From: a bacterium
GTDB taxonomy: Bacteria > KSB1 > UBA2214
DNA length: 17,872 nucleotides
NCBI GenBank assembly: GCA_029560815.1
Contig: JAKQKF010000438.1
Location: forward strand, 1 to 17,872
Direction: 5' to 3'
Shown here: positions 1 to 7,393 of the stretch, piece by piece
How the letters are laid out: the number at the start of each line of letters is the position of its first letter
Position numbering within the stretch: the stretch's first letter is position 1
Translations under genes and position numbers: made by a program
The notes under the pieces: model-generated
The model's database searches: none
The model's input: only the letters and a program-made list of their open reading frames with translations
What the model was told of the DNA's origin: nothing

Positions 1-5
1 AGCGG

Positions 6-1217
6 TTATTTCACCTGCTCGAGTTCCGGCTCGATCGCCGGGGGAATGGTCACCCCCTTCAGCGCCGCACCGACATCTTTCAGCCCATGCCCGGTGATGA
101 GCAGGACGATCTGAGCCGCCGGATCGATGCGGGGATCATCCTGTAGTTTCAGCAGGGCCGCCGCGGTTGCGGCCGCCGCCGGCTCGGCAAAGATGCCTGT
201 GCTCTCCGCAAGTTTTTTCTGCCCCCCCAAGATCTCTTCATCAGAGACCGTGATCGAAAATCCGCCTGAATCCAGCACCGCCTGCCGCGCCATCGACGCA
301 TTGCTCGGCGCCGAGACCGAGATCGAATCGGCGATCGTGTCCGGCTTTTCCGCGTTGCGGTAGACGCCGGTCTGGAGGTAGCGGTGGATGGCGTCCGATC
401 CCTCCGCCTGCACGGCCACCAGCCGCGGCAGCCGGTCGATCATTCCCGAGGCCTTCAGATCATGGAACGCCTTGTGCACGCCGCTGATGATCACCCCGTC
501 GCCCGCAGGCACGAGGATCACCTCCGGTACACGGCCGCCGTTCTGCTGATATATCTCCAATCCGGCGCTTTTTTTGCCCTCGATGGTGAGGGGATGGTAG
601 GCGGTGTTGCGGTTGAGTCCGCCGTATTTCTGCGTCCAGGCGATCGAGAGCCGGAAGGCATCGTCATAGCTGCCGTTGACGGGGATAACCCTCGCCCCGT
701 GCAGAAGCATCTGGACCAGTTTTGCTTTCGGAGCGGATGCCGGCACAAAGATGATCGCAGATAGCCCCGCCGCGGCGCAGACGGCCGCCAGCGAACTGGC
801 GGCATTGCCGGTCGAGGCGGTGACGATGGTGCGGGCGCCGGTGCGCAAGGCCTCGGCCGCGACCAGAAAGGAGGCGCGGTCCTTGAGCGAGCCGCTCGGG
901 AGCAGGCCGTCGTTCTTGGCCCAGAGGTTGGCAAAGCCGGCGGATCGGCCGAAGCGGACGATCGGTGTGAAGGGGGTTCCGCCTGCGGCGAAGGAGGGAA
1001 AATATTTTTCATCCACCGGATTCCAGAGCGACCAGTCGATGGCTTTCCGGTCGACCTTGCGCCGGATGCTTTCATAATCGTACTCAACCCGGAGGACGCC
1101 CCGCAGCGGCATCCCCGGCTGCCAGGCGGCCGAACAGGCCGGACAGAGATAGGTCACGGCATCACGGTCATAGCGGCGGCCGCACTCGCTGCAGCAGTAA
1201 ACGAACGGCGTGCTCAT
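6..1217 (-). CDS. thrC: Threonine synthase-like PLP enzyme with N-terminal zinc ribbon
   Basis: 403-residue fold-type II PLP enzyme, probably converting O-phosphohomoserine to threonine in the cytoplasm. A Zn-ribbon-like knuckle opens the protein (C9-x2-C12 and C25-x2-C28), as in one clade of threonine synthases. The PLP lysine is K112 in SGSLKDRAS, the cofactor phosphate loop is STGNAA (about 135-140), and a glycine-rich VPAGDGVIISG segment follows. The ATG sits inside an ATGA overlap with the stop of the upstream M20 hydrolase gene, so the two are very likely co-transcribed and translationally coupled. No hom or thrB is nearby, and in the E. coli ygeWXY locus the partner of ygeY is a different PLP enzyme, diaminopropionate ammonia-lyase. 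The substrate could therefore differ from that of true ThrC. The family call is firm, the exact reaction is not. The gene is complete; its TAA lies at 6-8. Confidence 0.85.
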   Translation of the reverse strand: MSTPFVYCCSECGRRYDRDAVTYLCPACSAAWQPGMPLRGVLRVEYDYESIRRKVDRKAIDWSLWNPVDEKYFPSFAAGGTPFTPIVRFGRSAGFANLWAKNDGLLPSGSLKDRASFLVAAEALRTGARTIVTASTGNAASSLAAVCAAAGLSAIIFVPASAPKAKLVQMLLHGARVIPVNGSYDDAFRLSIAWTQKYGGLNRNTAYHPLTIEGKKSAGLEIYQQNGGRVPEVILVPAGDGVIISGVHKAFHDLKASGMIDRLPRLVAVQAEGSDAIHRYLQTGVYRNAEKPDTIADSISVSAPSNASMARQAVLDSGGFSITVSDEEILGGQKKLAESTGIFAEPAAAATAAALLKLQDDPRIDPAAQIVLLITGHGLKDVGAALKGVTIPPAIEPELEQVK

Positions 1218-2452
1218 GGGGTGCGCTTCTCACGGGTAGAGCGGCCGGTCTTTTCATTCAGTACGGCCACCAGGGCGGCGTAAAAGGCCGCGGCACCGCT
1301 GAGGTGCTCGACGGGACAGGCTTCATTGGCGGCGTGGGCATGGATCTCATTGCCCGGCCCGAGTCCGAGGCAGGGAATGTTGTTCATCCCGGCGATGGCG
1401 ATGCCGTTGGTGCTGAAGGTCCATTTGTCGATCAACGGAGCCCTGCCGAAAAGTCCCTCGTAGGCCGCGGCTGCCTGCTGCAGCCAGGGTGAGCTTTCCG
1501 CGAGCGCCCAGGTGGGATAGTACTTTTCCGTCGGGTAGATTTTCCCGGTATAGGCCGGCTCGGCGTAGGTCAGCACCGTCACTTTGGCATCGGTCACCCC
1601 CGCGCGCAGGGCGGCTTCCCGGACCTCCGCAACCGCGCTCTCTTTGGTCTCGCCCTGGGTGAGCCTGCGGTCGAGGTGGAGGGCCGCGCCATCGGGAACG
1701 GCGCAGAGCGACGGGGAGGAGGAGCGCGCCTCGGTGACGGTGATGCTGCCCTTGCCGAGGAAGGGATCGCTGCGCAGCCCTCCGTTGAGCTTTTCAATTT
1801 CCAGGGCGATGCGGGCGGCCTTGTAGATGGCGTTGTCGCCGCGCTCCGGGGCGGAGCCGTGACAGCTCACGCCGCGGACCTCCACCTCCATCTCCATGCG
1901 GCCGCGATGGCCGCGGTAGATGTTCATGTTGGTCGGCTCGGTGATCACCACCAGCTCGGGCCGGATCTTTTCCTCGGCGATCAGATACTGCCAGCACAGA
2001 CCGTCGCAGTCCTCTTCCATCACCGTGCCGGTGAAGAAGATGGTGAACTGCTCATTCAGCCCTATCTCCTTGATCATTTTTGCCGCATAGACCATGGCGG
2101 CCATCCCGCCTTTCTGGTCGACCGTACCGCGGCCCCAGACCTTGCCCTCCCGGACAAAGGGCGTGAAGGGATCAAATGTCCACTGCGCCAGATCGCCGGG
2201 ATAGACGGTGTCGATATGGGCGTCGAAGGCGATGAGCCGCGGCCCGCTGCCGATGCGGCCGATGATGCTGCCCAGGCCGTCGATGCGCACCTCGTCAAAC
2301 CCGGTTCTCTCCATCTCCTTTTTGATCACCTGGATGACCTGCTCCTCTTTTCCCGAGTGGGAGGGGGTGCGCACCAGCTCCATCAGAAAGGCGGTGATTT
2401 CGCTTTCCAGCTCTTTGGCCCTGGATCCGATTTTTTGATAAATCGCATTCAT
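1214..2452 (-). CDS. ygeY: YgeY-type M20 family metallohydrolase
   Basis: 412-residue di-zinc M20 peptidase/deacylase (ArgE/DapE/YgeY group), cytoplasmic, expected to hydrolyse an amide bond of a small amino-acid derivative. Metal-site residues are visible: H79 and D81 in FDAHIDTV, D112 in GTVDQKGG, the E146-E147 pair in VMEEDCDG, E172 in TEPT, and a late His in EIHAHAANE. The overall pattern resembles the YgeY 'selenium metabolism-linked' hydrolases more than plain ArgE or DapE, but no selenium gene is in the window. An in-frame GTG at 2468-2470 would add six residues (MRENKK). The ATG at 2450-2452 is preferred because GGGAG lies nine bases upstream of it, inside the extension. The gene ends in an ATGA overlap with the threonine-synthase-like gene downstream, pointing to a two-gene operon. 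The physiological substrate cannot be told from sequence. Confidence 0.85.
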   Translation of the reverse strand: MNAIYQKIGSRAKELESEITAFLMELVRTPSHSGKEEQVIQVIKKEMERTGFDEVRIDGLGSIIGRIGSGPRLIAFDAHIDTVYPGDLAQWTFDPFTPFVREGKVWGRGTVDQKGGMAAMVYAAKMIKEIGLNEQFTIFFTGTVMEEDCDGLCWQYLIAEEKIRPELVVITEPTNMNIYRGHRGRMEMEVEVRGVSCHGSAPERGDNAIYKAARIALEIEKLNGGLRSDPFLGKGSITVTEARSSSPSLCAVPDGAALHLDRRLTQGETKESAVAEVREAALRAGVTDAKVTVLTYAEPAYTGKIYPTEKYYPTWALAESSPWLQQAAAAYEGLFGRAPLIDKWTFSTNGIAIAGMNNIPCLGLGPGNEIHAHAANEACPVEHLSGAAAFYAALVAVLNEKTGRSTREKRTP

Positions 2453-2461
2453 CTTTTTATT

Positions 2462-2466
2462 CTCCC
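2462..2466 (-). promoter_or_regulatory. Ribosome binding site deciding the ygeY start
   Basis: GGGAG on the minus strand, nine bases before the ATG at 2450-2452. It favours this ATG over the longer in-frame GTG start at 2468-2470, which has no comparable site. Confidence 0.55.
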
Positions 2467-2555
2467 GCACTCTTTACTTGCATGGACCGTACAAATCTGC
2501 CGTTGACACGGAAAAGCGGGGATCTTCACCTCCCTGCCAACGATGTCATCGATTT

Positions 2556-2584
2556 AATATAGCCTTTTGCAGATTGGCGAGCAA
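2556..2584 (-). promoter_or_regulatory. Candidate promoter of the ygeY-thrC operon
   Basis: On the minus strand TTGCTC (2579-2584) and TATATT (2556-2561) are separated by exactly 17 bp. The -10 matches the housekeeping consensus at 5 of 6 bases, the -35 only at its TTG. This would give a leader of about 100 nt before the ygeY ATG. Confidence 0.35.
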
Positions 2585-2713
2585 ACGATTTATCCGCCTT
2601 GCTGCCTGGAGAATCACCACTCCGATGGTCTTGCGCAGCTTGATGAAGCGGCTGCTGCGAAATGACCCCTGAGGAACATGAATGGCGTTTACGCGCAGCG
2701 GTGTATTAAAAAG

Positions 2714-2742
2714 ATGATATTCAGTGTTTTTCTGTTTATATT
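2714..2742 (+). promoter_or_regulatory. Candidate promoter of the GH26 gene
   Basis: ATGATA (2714-2719) and TATATT (2737-2742) are separated by 17 bp, about 30 bp before the GH26 start codon. Matches to housekeeping consensus are 4 of 6 and 5 of 6. Confidence 0.4.
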
Positions 2743-2777
2743 AATGCAGGAAATCTGTCGTCATTTCGGAGAGTGCC

Positions 2778-3911
2778 ATGTTGAACATTGTACTGCTTGC
2801 TGCAGCCTTGCTCCTCCCGGCCGGTGATGATCTGCCGGTTGACCGCAATGCCACGCCGGAGACCCGGGCGCTCTATCTTAATCTGAAAAAGCTCTCCGGC
2901 AATGGGATCCTCTTCGGCCAGCAGGATGCCCTGGCCTATGGGGTCGGGCGCGCCCACCCCGACAGCGATTACTGCGACGTTAAGGATGTCTGCGGCTCCT
3001 GCCCCGCCGTCTATGGCTGGGATATCGGCAACATCTCCGCCTCGGCCAATGTCGACAATGTCCATTTCAACAAGATCAAGCGGCTGATAAAGGAGGGCTA
3101 TGCCCGCGGCGGCATCATCACCATCAGCTGGCACGAGGGCAATCCGGCCACCGGCGGCGGGGTCAACGACACCCGGCCTTCAGGAGCGCGGCTGCTCCCG
3201 GGCGGCGACGCCCACGCCGAGCTCGTCCGCCGTCTCACCCTGGTCGGCGGCTTTTTCAGGGAGCTGGTGGATGAAACTGGCAGGCCGATCCCGGTCATCT
3301 TCCGCCCCTATCACGAGCATAACGGCGACTGGTTCTGGTGGGGCACCAAAGGCTGCAGCGAGGAGGAGTACCGGGCGCTCTTCCGCTTCACGGTCTCCTT
3401 CCTGCGCGATTCGCTCGACATCCATCAGCTGCTCTATGCCATCTCGCCGGACAAGAGTCGCATGAATCCCGCCGCGCTCGAGCGCGACATGCTCTACGCC
3501 TGGCCGGGCGATGACTGGGTCGATATTTTCGGCTTTGACAACTACTGGGATGTCGGCAATGTCGCCAACTATGATGCCTCGGTCTCCCGTGCGCGGCAGG
3601 ACACCCTTTTTGTCGAAAGCCTGCGCACGCTCGTCGATCTCGCCGGCCGCAGAAACAAGATTCCGGCCCTGACCGAGACCGGCTGCAACGCCCTCACCGA
3701 AGTGAACTGGTACACGGACCGCATCCTCAAGCCGCTGCGGCTCCATCCGGAGCTGCGCAGGATCGCCTGGATCCTGGTCTGGCGCAATGCCTATCCCGGT
3801 CATTTCTATGCGCCCTATCCCGGCCATCCCTCCAGTGAGGATTTCATTCAATTTAAAAATGATGAGCTGATCATCTTTGAAGATGAGATGGAGCCGATGT
3901 ACAGGCTGTGA
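2778..3911 (+). CDS. GH26 family beta-mannanase
   Basis: 377-residue glycoside hydrolase family 26 enzyme, expected to cut beta-1,4-mannan chains with retention of configuration, outside the cytoplasm. The acid/base is E180 in FRPYHEHNGDWFWWG and the nucleophile is E300 in LTETG. The surrounding signatures FGQQDAL (46-52), GWDIGN (80-85) and SWHEGNP (118-124) are also typical. The length fits a single catalytic domain with no carbohydrate-binding module. The first 16 residues (MLNIVLLAAALLLPAG) are a hydrophobic leader but lack the usual positive charge. The ATG is chosen because GGAGAG (2768-2773) precedes it. A CDF transporter follows 112 bp downstream on the same strand, but no PUL-type SusC/SusD or sugar transporter accompanies it. 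A related endo-acting specificity within GH26 cannot be excluded. Confidence 0.9.
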   Translation: MLNIVLLAAALLLPAGDDLPVDRNATPETRALYLNLKKLSGNGILFGQQDALAYGVGRAHPDSDYCDVKDVCGSCPAVYGWDIGNISASANVDNVHFNKIKRLIKEGYARGGIITISWHEGNPATGGGVNDTRPSGARLLPGGDAHAELVRRLTLVGGFFRELVDETGRPIPVIFRPYHEHNGDWFWWGTKGCSEEEYRALFRFTVSFLRDSLDIHQLLYAISPDKSRMNPAALERDMLYAWPGDDWVDIFGFDNYWDVGNVANYDASVSRARQDTLFVESLRTLVDLAGRRNKIPALTETGCNALTEVNWYTDRILKPLRLHPELRRIAWILVWRNAYPGHFYAPYPGHPSSEDFIQFKNDELIIFEDEMEPMYRL

Positions 3912-4023
3912 CAGAAAATGAGGAGACCTCAACCGCGGCCGCACTGTTATTCAACCTGTTGCCGGGAGCAGCTCTCTCGCTCGCGCTGCAGATCGGCCGA
4001 CGTCAACCACCCGGACCAGGATT

Positions 4024-4908
4024 ATGAGCACTCATTACTCACATTCGCATGACGCCAGTGTCAGCATAGGAACGGCATTCTTCCTGAATCTCGCCTTCAC
4101 GATCATCGAGGTGATCGGCGGGTTCCTCACCAACAGCCTGGCGATCCTGTCGGACTCGCTGCATGACCTGGGGGACTCGTTTTCGATCGGCCTCTCCTGG
4201 TATATGGAGGGCCGCGCCCGCAGGCCCGGCAAGGGCCCCTATTCCTACGGCTACCGGCGTTTGTCGCTTCTGGCCGCGTTGATCAACGCCGTCGTCCTCC
4301 TGGCCGGATCCATCTTCATCCTCTCCCGGGCCATCCCCCGGCTGATCGAGCCGGAGCACGCCGACCCCGGCGGTATGCTGGCCCTGGCAATTCTGGGCAT
4401 TCTTGTCAACGGCGCGGCTGTCCTGCGCCTGCGCGGCGGCAAGACCATGAACGCCCGAATGATCGCGTGGCATCTGCTCGAGGATGTTCTCGGATGGGTC
4501 GCAGTTCTGATTGTGAGTATCTCGCTGCTCATCACCGATTTCCACATCCTCGACCCGCTGCTCTCCATTCTAATCACCTGCTACATTCTCTACAACGTGG
4601 TCCGTAATCTGCGCAAGACGCTGGCGATCTTTCTGCAGGCCGCCCCGCCGGAGCTCGATCTCCATGCGCTTGACCATGCGCTCGGCTCCATTGACGGTGT
4701 GCTCTCAACCCACCATACGCATGCGTGGTCTCTCGATGGCGAGCACCACGTCCTCACCACCCACCTCGTCGTCCCCGCCGGGGCCACCAAGGCGCAGGTG
4801 ATCAGCGTCAAGAAGGCCGCGCTGGGGCTGCTGGCGCAGGCCGACCTCGAGCATACAACGGTCGAGATCGAATATGAGGATGAGGATTGCCGGATGCGAA
4901 AAGGATAA
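4024..4908 (+). CDS. Zinc-type cation diffusion facilitator (CzcD/ZitB-like)
   Basis: 294-residue CDF transporter, an inner-membrane proton/cation antiporter expected to export Zn2+ and perhaps Co2+ or Cd2+. Both intramembrane metal motifs of the zinc subgroup are present: H47-x3-D51 in SDSLHDLGD (TM2) and H150-x3-D154 in AWHLLEDVLG (TM5). A short His-containing N terminus (HYSHSH) and a cytoplasmic C-terminal domain from about residue 205 with further histidines (THHTHAW, EHH) fit the family. About six membrane segments are visible. The usual length of zinc CDFs is close to this. It follows the GH26 gene by 112 bp on the same strand and may be read through from it; no metal regulator is adjacent. 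The family call is firm and the metal assignment is inferred from the HxxxD pair. Confidence 0.9.
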   Translation: MSTHYSHSHDASVSIGTAFFLNLAFTIIEVIGGFLTNSLAILSDSLHDLGDSFSIGLSWYMEGRARRPGKGPYSYGYRRLSLLAALINAVVLLAGSIFILSRAIPRLIEPEHADPGGMLALAILGILVNGAAVLRLRGGKTMNARMIAWHLLEDVLGWVAVLIVSISLLITDFHILDPLLSILITCYILYNVVRNLRKTLAIFLQAAPPELDLHALDHALGSIDGVLSTHHTHAWSLDGEHHVLTTHLVVPAGATKAQVISVKKAALGLLAQADLEHTTVEIEYEDEDCRMRKG

Positions 4909-4917
4909 CTCCGCACG

Positions 4918-4940
4918 GCCGGTTTGCCGGCAGGATTTTA
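4918..4940. terminator. Short GC hairpin between convergent genes
   Basis: GCCGG (4918-4922), loop TTTG and CCGGC (4927-4931) are followed on the plus strand by a short ATTTTA run. It lies 10 bases after the CDF stop, between convergent genes. The 5-bp stem and short T run make it a weak terminator candidate. Confidence 0.4.
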
Positions 4941-4957
4941 AGCGTCAGGCGCAGAGA

Positions 4958-5731
4958 TCAAATCTTTTTCCCGATATAGAAAACATAGCCATAGAATTCT
5001 TTATACTTGAGATATAATTCCGCCTCATGCCTTTCGTTGGCCACGAGTTCTTCAGCCGTTTTGTTGCCGGCATGTTTCTTCAGAAAGCTTTCCTGGGCAG
5101 GGATTTGCGGTTCATAAAAATGTTCTGTCCAGCAGTTTTCGGGCAGAACAAAAGTGGCGACAGGAATGTAGCCGGCTTTTTGCATTTGTGCGACCTTGAC
5201 CGGAATGGTATCGATCTCCGGATAGGCATTCTTCCAGAATTGGTCGATTTCAGCCGGCCGCTCGTCGGTGAACCACGAGGCCTCGGAGACAGCGATAAAG
5301 CCTCCGGGTTTTAAAAAACCGCGCCATTCATTGAGGCCGCGTTCAAATCCGATATTATAGATCGCTCCCTCCGACCAGATCAGGTCCAGTTCTTCCGCCT
5401 CAAAAGCAAGTTTTTCCATCGAACCGACTCTGCCGGTCACTCTTTCCTGAAGATTCAATTTACGAGCATTGCTGTTGAACAGCTCTATGAAAGCGGGAAA
5501 GAGATCGATGCCGGTGATGTGCCCGGGCGAGTGACGAGCCATGACCATGGTCTGACCGCCGGATCCACAACCGATATCGGCGATACGGGATGCAGGGGTC
5601 AGATGGTCAATAAAACTCAAGGCCTTGATGGTCACTTCCGGGCTGCCGGGCCCCTGGCGTTCAATCGATGAAAAATATTCGCAGATCAGTCCAAAATCGA
5701 ATTCGTGAATTGATTTGGTTTCTTCACTCAT
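4958..5731 (-). CDS. Class I SAM-dependent methyltransferase
   Basis: 257-residue Rossmann-fold methyltransferase of the methyltransf_11/25 type, probably soluble. Motif I is [12 protein letters not shown] (50-61) with D52. The acidic residue ending strand 2 is in GIDLFPA, the post-I/II region is SMEKLAF, motif IV-like residues are [13 protein letters not shown], and the FLKPGG turn is present. The arrangement resembles small-molecule methyltransferases common in Bacteroidota and Firmicutes; no substrate can be named. GGAG seven bases before the ATG supports the start. It is convergent with the CDF gene and lies 82 bp downstream of the GNAT gene on the same strand. Base composition is visibly more AT-rich than that of the GH26 or nan genes, which may indicate transfer. 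Confidence 0.85.
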   Translation of the reverse strand: MSEETKSIHEFDFGLICEYFSSIERQGPGSPEVTIKALSFIDHLTPASRIADIGCGSGGQTMVMARHSPGHITGIDLFPAFIELFNSNARKLNLQERVTGRVGSMEKLAFEAEELDLIWSEGAIYNIGFERGLNEWRGFLKPGGFIAVSEASWFTDERPAEIDQFWKNAYPEIDTIPVKVAQMQKAGYIPVATFVLPENCWTEHFYEPQIPAQESFLKKHAGNKTAEELVANERHEAELYLKYKEFYGYVFYIGKKI

Positions 5732-5774
5732 GGTCCTGCTCCATATTTGCGAAAGAGCGCATTAATTATCCAGC

Positions 5775-5791
5775 GTAAAAGTCATTTTTAC
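5775..5791. repeat. AT-rich inverted repeat upstream of the methyltransferase
   Basis: GTAAAA (5775-5780), loop GTCAT and TTTTAC (5786-5791) form a perfect 6-bp inverted repeat between the GNAT stop and the methyltransferase start. It could be an operator or a weak attenuator; nothing decides between them. Confidence 0.3.
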
Positions 5792-5813
5792 TGGCGGATG
5801 GATCAGCGTTTGG

Positions 5814-6305
5814 TTATGAATCCCTGATCGTCTTTATCATGGTGTATGAATCGCCCACGCTGCCCACGATCTCGAAACCGAATCTCTGGTACAACCTCAG
5901 GGCAGGATTAGCCATCGAGACACTCAATGAAACCGATGCATACCCGCAGCCGGACTCGAACAGGCGGGCAAGCAGCTGCGTCCCTATGCCTCGTCCGCGG
6001 TGCCCCGGCAAGACTGCAATGCACAACTCGGGCGTGGCGTCATTCACATAGCCAAAACCCCGGTTCGTGCCCGTCAACAGTCGCAGCCAGGCGGCACCTA
6101 CCGCTTGGCCCGTCCCGCTGTCGCCGGCGAGGAATCCATAACCGCCCTCAGTCGCCCACTCCTGGACGTAGCGGGCGATCTCCGGAAGGCGAACGATCTT
6201 GCGCGGCGGACGCGGTTCCCCTTCGGGAACATAGACCGCTTCATAGAGCATCTCCCAAAGAAAGGGTTCATCTTCCGGGGTCAAAGGTCGAATAAAACAG
6301 TTCAT
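5814..6305 (-). CDS. GNAT family N-acetyltransferase
   Basis: 163-residue GNAT-fold acetyltransferase, soluble, transferring an acetyl group from acetyl-CoA to an unknown amine. The acetyl-CoA pyrophosphate loop (motif A) is clear at about 96-113: a beta-4 strand LCIAVLP followed by GHRGRGIGTQLL. Motif B-like residues NPALRLYQRFGFEIVG follow near the C terminus, with the usual Y-x2-FGF pattern. The length is normal for a single-domain GNAT. It is a single gene on the minus strand, 147 bp downstream of the peptidase gene and upstream of the methyltransferase gene. The upstream AGGA lies very close to the ATG, so the start is less certain than the fold. Substrate unknown; protein, antibiotic or small-molecule acetylation are all possible. 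Confidence 0.85.
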   Translation of the reverse strand: MNCFIRPLTPEDEPFLWEMLYEAVYVPEGEPRPPRKIVRLPEIARYVQEWATEGGYGFLAGDSGTGQAVGAAWLRLLTGTNRGFGYVNDATPELCIAVLPGHRGRGIGTQLLARLFESGCGYASVSLSVSMANPALRLYQRFGFEIVGSVGDSYTMIKTIRDS

Positions 6306-6452
6306 TTCCTGCTTTCAATAAGTGGGGCTTGCGCGATTCAGCGGCTGCCGCATTGCGTGGTCGTTATTAATCCTCTTCGTCTACCTCATCCAAAGTGCAG
6401 GGCAAACCGGCCGGCCTGGTTCCCGATGCCGCGGTTGGCCATGCCCTTGCTG

Positions 6453-7274
6453 TTACTCCTGCATCACGAATTCTTTGAACTCTTCCATGCATGTATCGAA
6501 CTCGATGCCATAAATCTCTTCGAAGACCTTGTCATGACCGCCGTCGCTGATGAGTCCTTTCATATACGAGATCAATTTATCCCTGCCATAGTGTTCCACA
6601 AGGTAATCGACAATGCAGGCAAACTCTGAATAAATGAAAGTGATTCTGCGTCCCACGTCGAGCCTGATCTGATCTTCCTTCCTGGTCTTGTAATATTTTG
6701 GGGAGAGAAAATTGCCGTTTCTGATGCAGCTCCAGGTCTCGGCCTTCGAAGGATACCATGATGTGCCCATCTGGTTTGAGCTGTACATGGCGATGCCTTC
6801 AAGCAGCCAATGCGGATAGCGAAAAGCCCTTATCAATCCGGTGTGCTGAAAAATCAATGAATGGGACAGCTCATGTTTGAGATAAATTTCCAGCGAGATC
6901 TCGCCCTTTTCAGCTTCTTTCAATGCCCATGGCGAGATGACCAGGTCACCGTTATAAAAGGCGCAGAAGCGGGCTTGGGATAATGAACGCTGATGATAGT
7001 CCTTATTGTCTTTAAAAATGAATATCCGGGGTTTGTGCAAAAATTTGAGTTCATGAAAAGCTTCGACGTGCGGGGTTAACTGGTCAATTTCTTTCAGACC
7101 GGCATAGTCGGTGCCCTTTTGAATATAAACGATCGTGTTCTGCAGTTCATGTTCAACGAAGCCGATGATGACCGGGGAGTAGGGAAACAGCTTGCCGAAC
7201 AGCAGGCAGTATATCAACAGCCCCGCAATCACCAGTGCGCCTGCTGCAGCCGCATACCTGACTTTTCTAATCAC
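6453..7274 (-). CDS. Membrane-anchored gluzincin-type peptidase (peptidase MA-like)
   Basis: 273 residues. One N-terminal membrane segment (about 8-27) after the positively charged MIRKVR places the rest of the protein on the outer face of the inner membrane. The zinc site H134-E135-x2-H138 in LKHELSHSLIF and the downstream E159 in PHWLLEGIAMYSS, with 20 residues between H138 and E159, match the HExxH...E layout of peptidase MA-family and related gluzincins. The WLxEG-A-Y signature around the third ligand is characteristic. The function is probably proteolysis, but the natural substrate is unknown. The start is GTG (7272-7274), with a purine-rich AAAGGGG run upstream. The gene is AT-richer than the neighbouring nan operon, stands alone on the minus strand, and lies 119 bp after nanT. 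Confidence 0.75.
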   Translation of the reverse strand: MIRKVRYAAAAGALVIAGLLIYCLLFGKLFPYSPVIIGFVEHELQNTIVYIQKGTDYAGLKEIDQLTPHVEAFHELKFLHKPRIFIFKDNKDYHQRSLSQARFCAFYNGDLVISPWALKEAEKGEISLEIYLKHELSHSLIFQHTGLIRAFRYPHWLLEGIAMYSSNQMGTSWYPSKAETWSCIRNGNFLSPKYYKTRKEDQIRLDVGRRITFIYSEFACIVDYLVEHYGRDKLISYMKGLISDGGHDKVFEEIYGIEFDTCMEEFKEFVMQE

Positions 7275-7393
7275 TCTGTTTGGCCCCTTTCCATCCGGTT
7301 GTCATCATCGATGTTTCCTGCCCGCTATATCATGCACCTTGTCCAGACAAACAGCCATTTCTTGCTCTGACGGCCCATCACCGCTGATCGGGA

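Larger units (their letters stand above)
2453..2777. other. Divergent intergenic region between ygeY and GH26 gene
   Basis: 325 bp without a convincing gene. It carries one promoter-like element for each flanking gene, facing away from each other. Small open frames here (for example 2478-2672, plus) have no recognisable family or good ribosome site and are not called. Confidence 0.6.

Noticed and set aside
1676..2506. 276-residue open frame on the plus strand opposite ygeY
   Set aside because: Low-complexity His/Asp/Leu-rich composition typical of antisense frames in GC-rich genes; no family features.
3919..3931. TGAGG-AGA-CCTCA hairpin after the GH26 stop
   Set aside because: Five-bp stem, no T tract, and the next gene continues on the same strand.
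3180..3944. 254-residue open frame on the minus strand opposite GH26
   Set aside because: Shadow frame; the GH26 catalytic motifs make the plus strand the coding one.
6405..6421. AACCGG...CCTGGTT hairpin after the peptidase gene
   Set aside because: Imperfect stem with no T run on either side; not convincing as a terminator.
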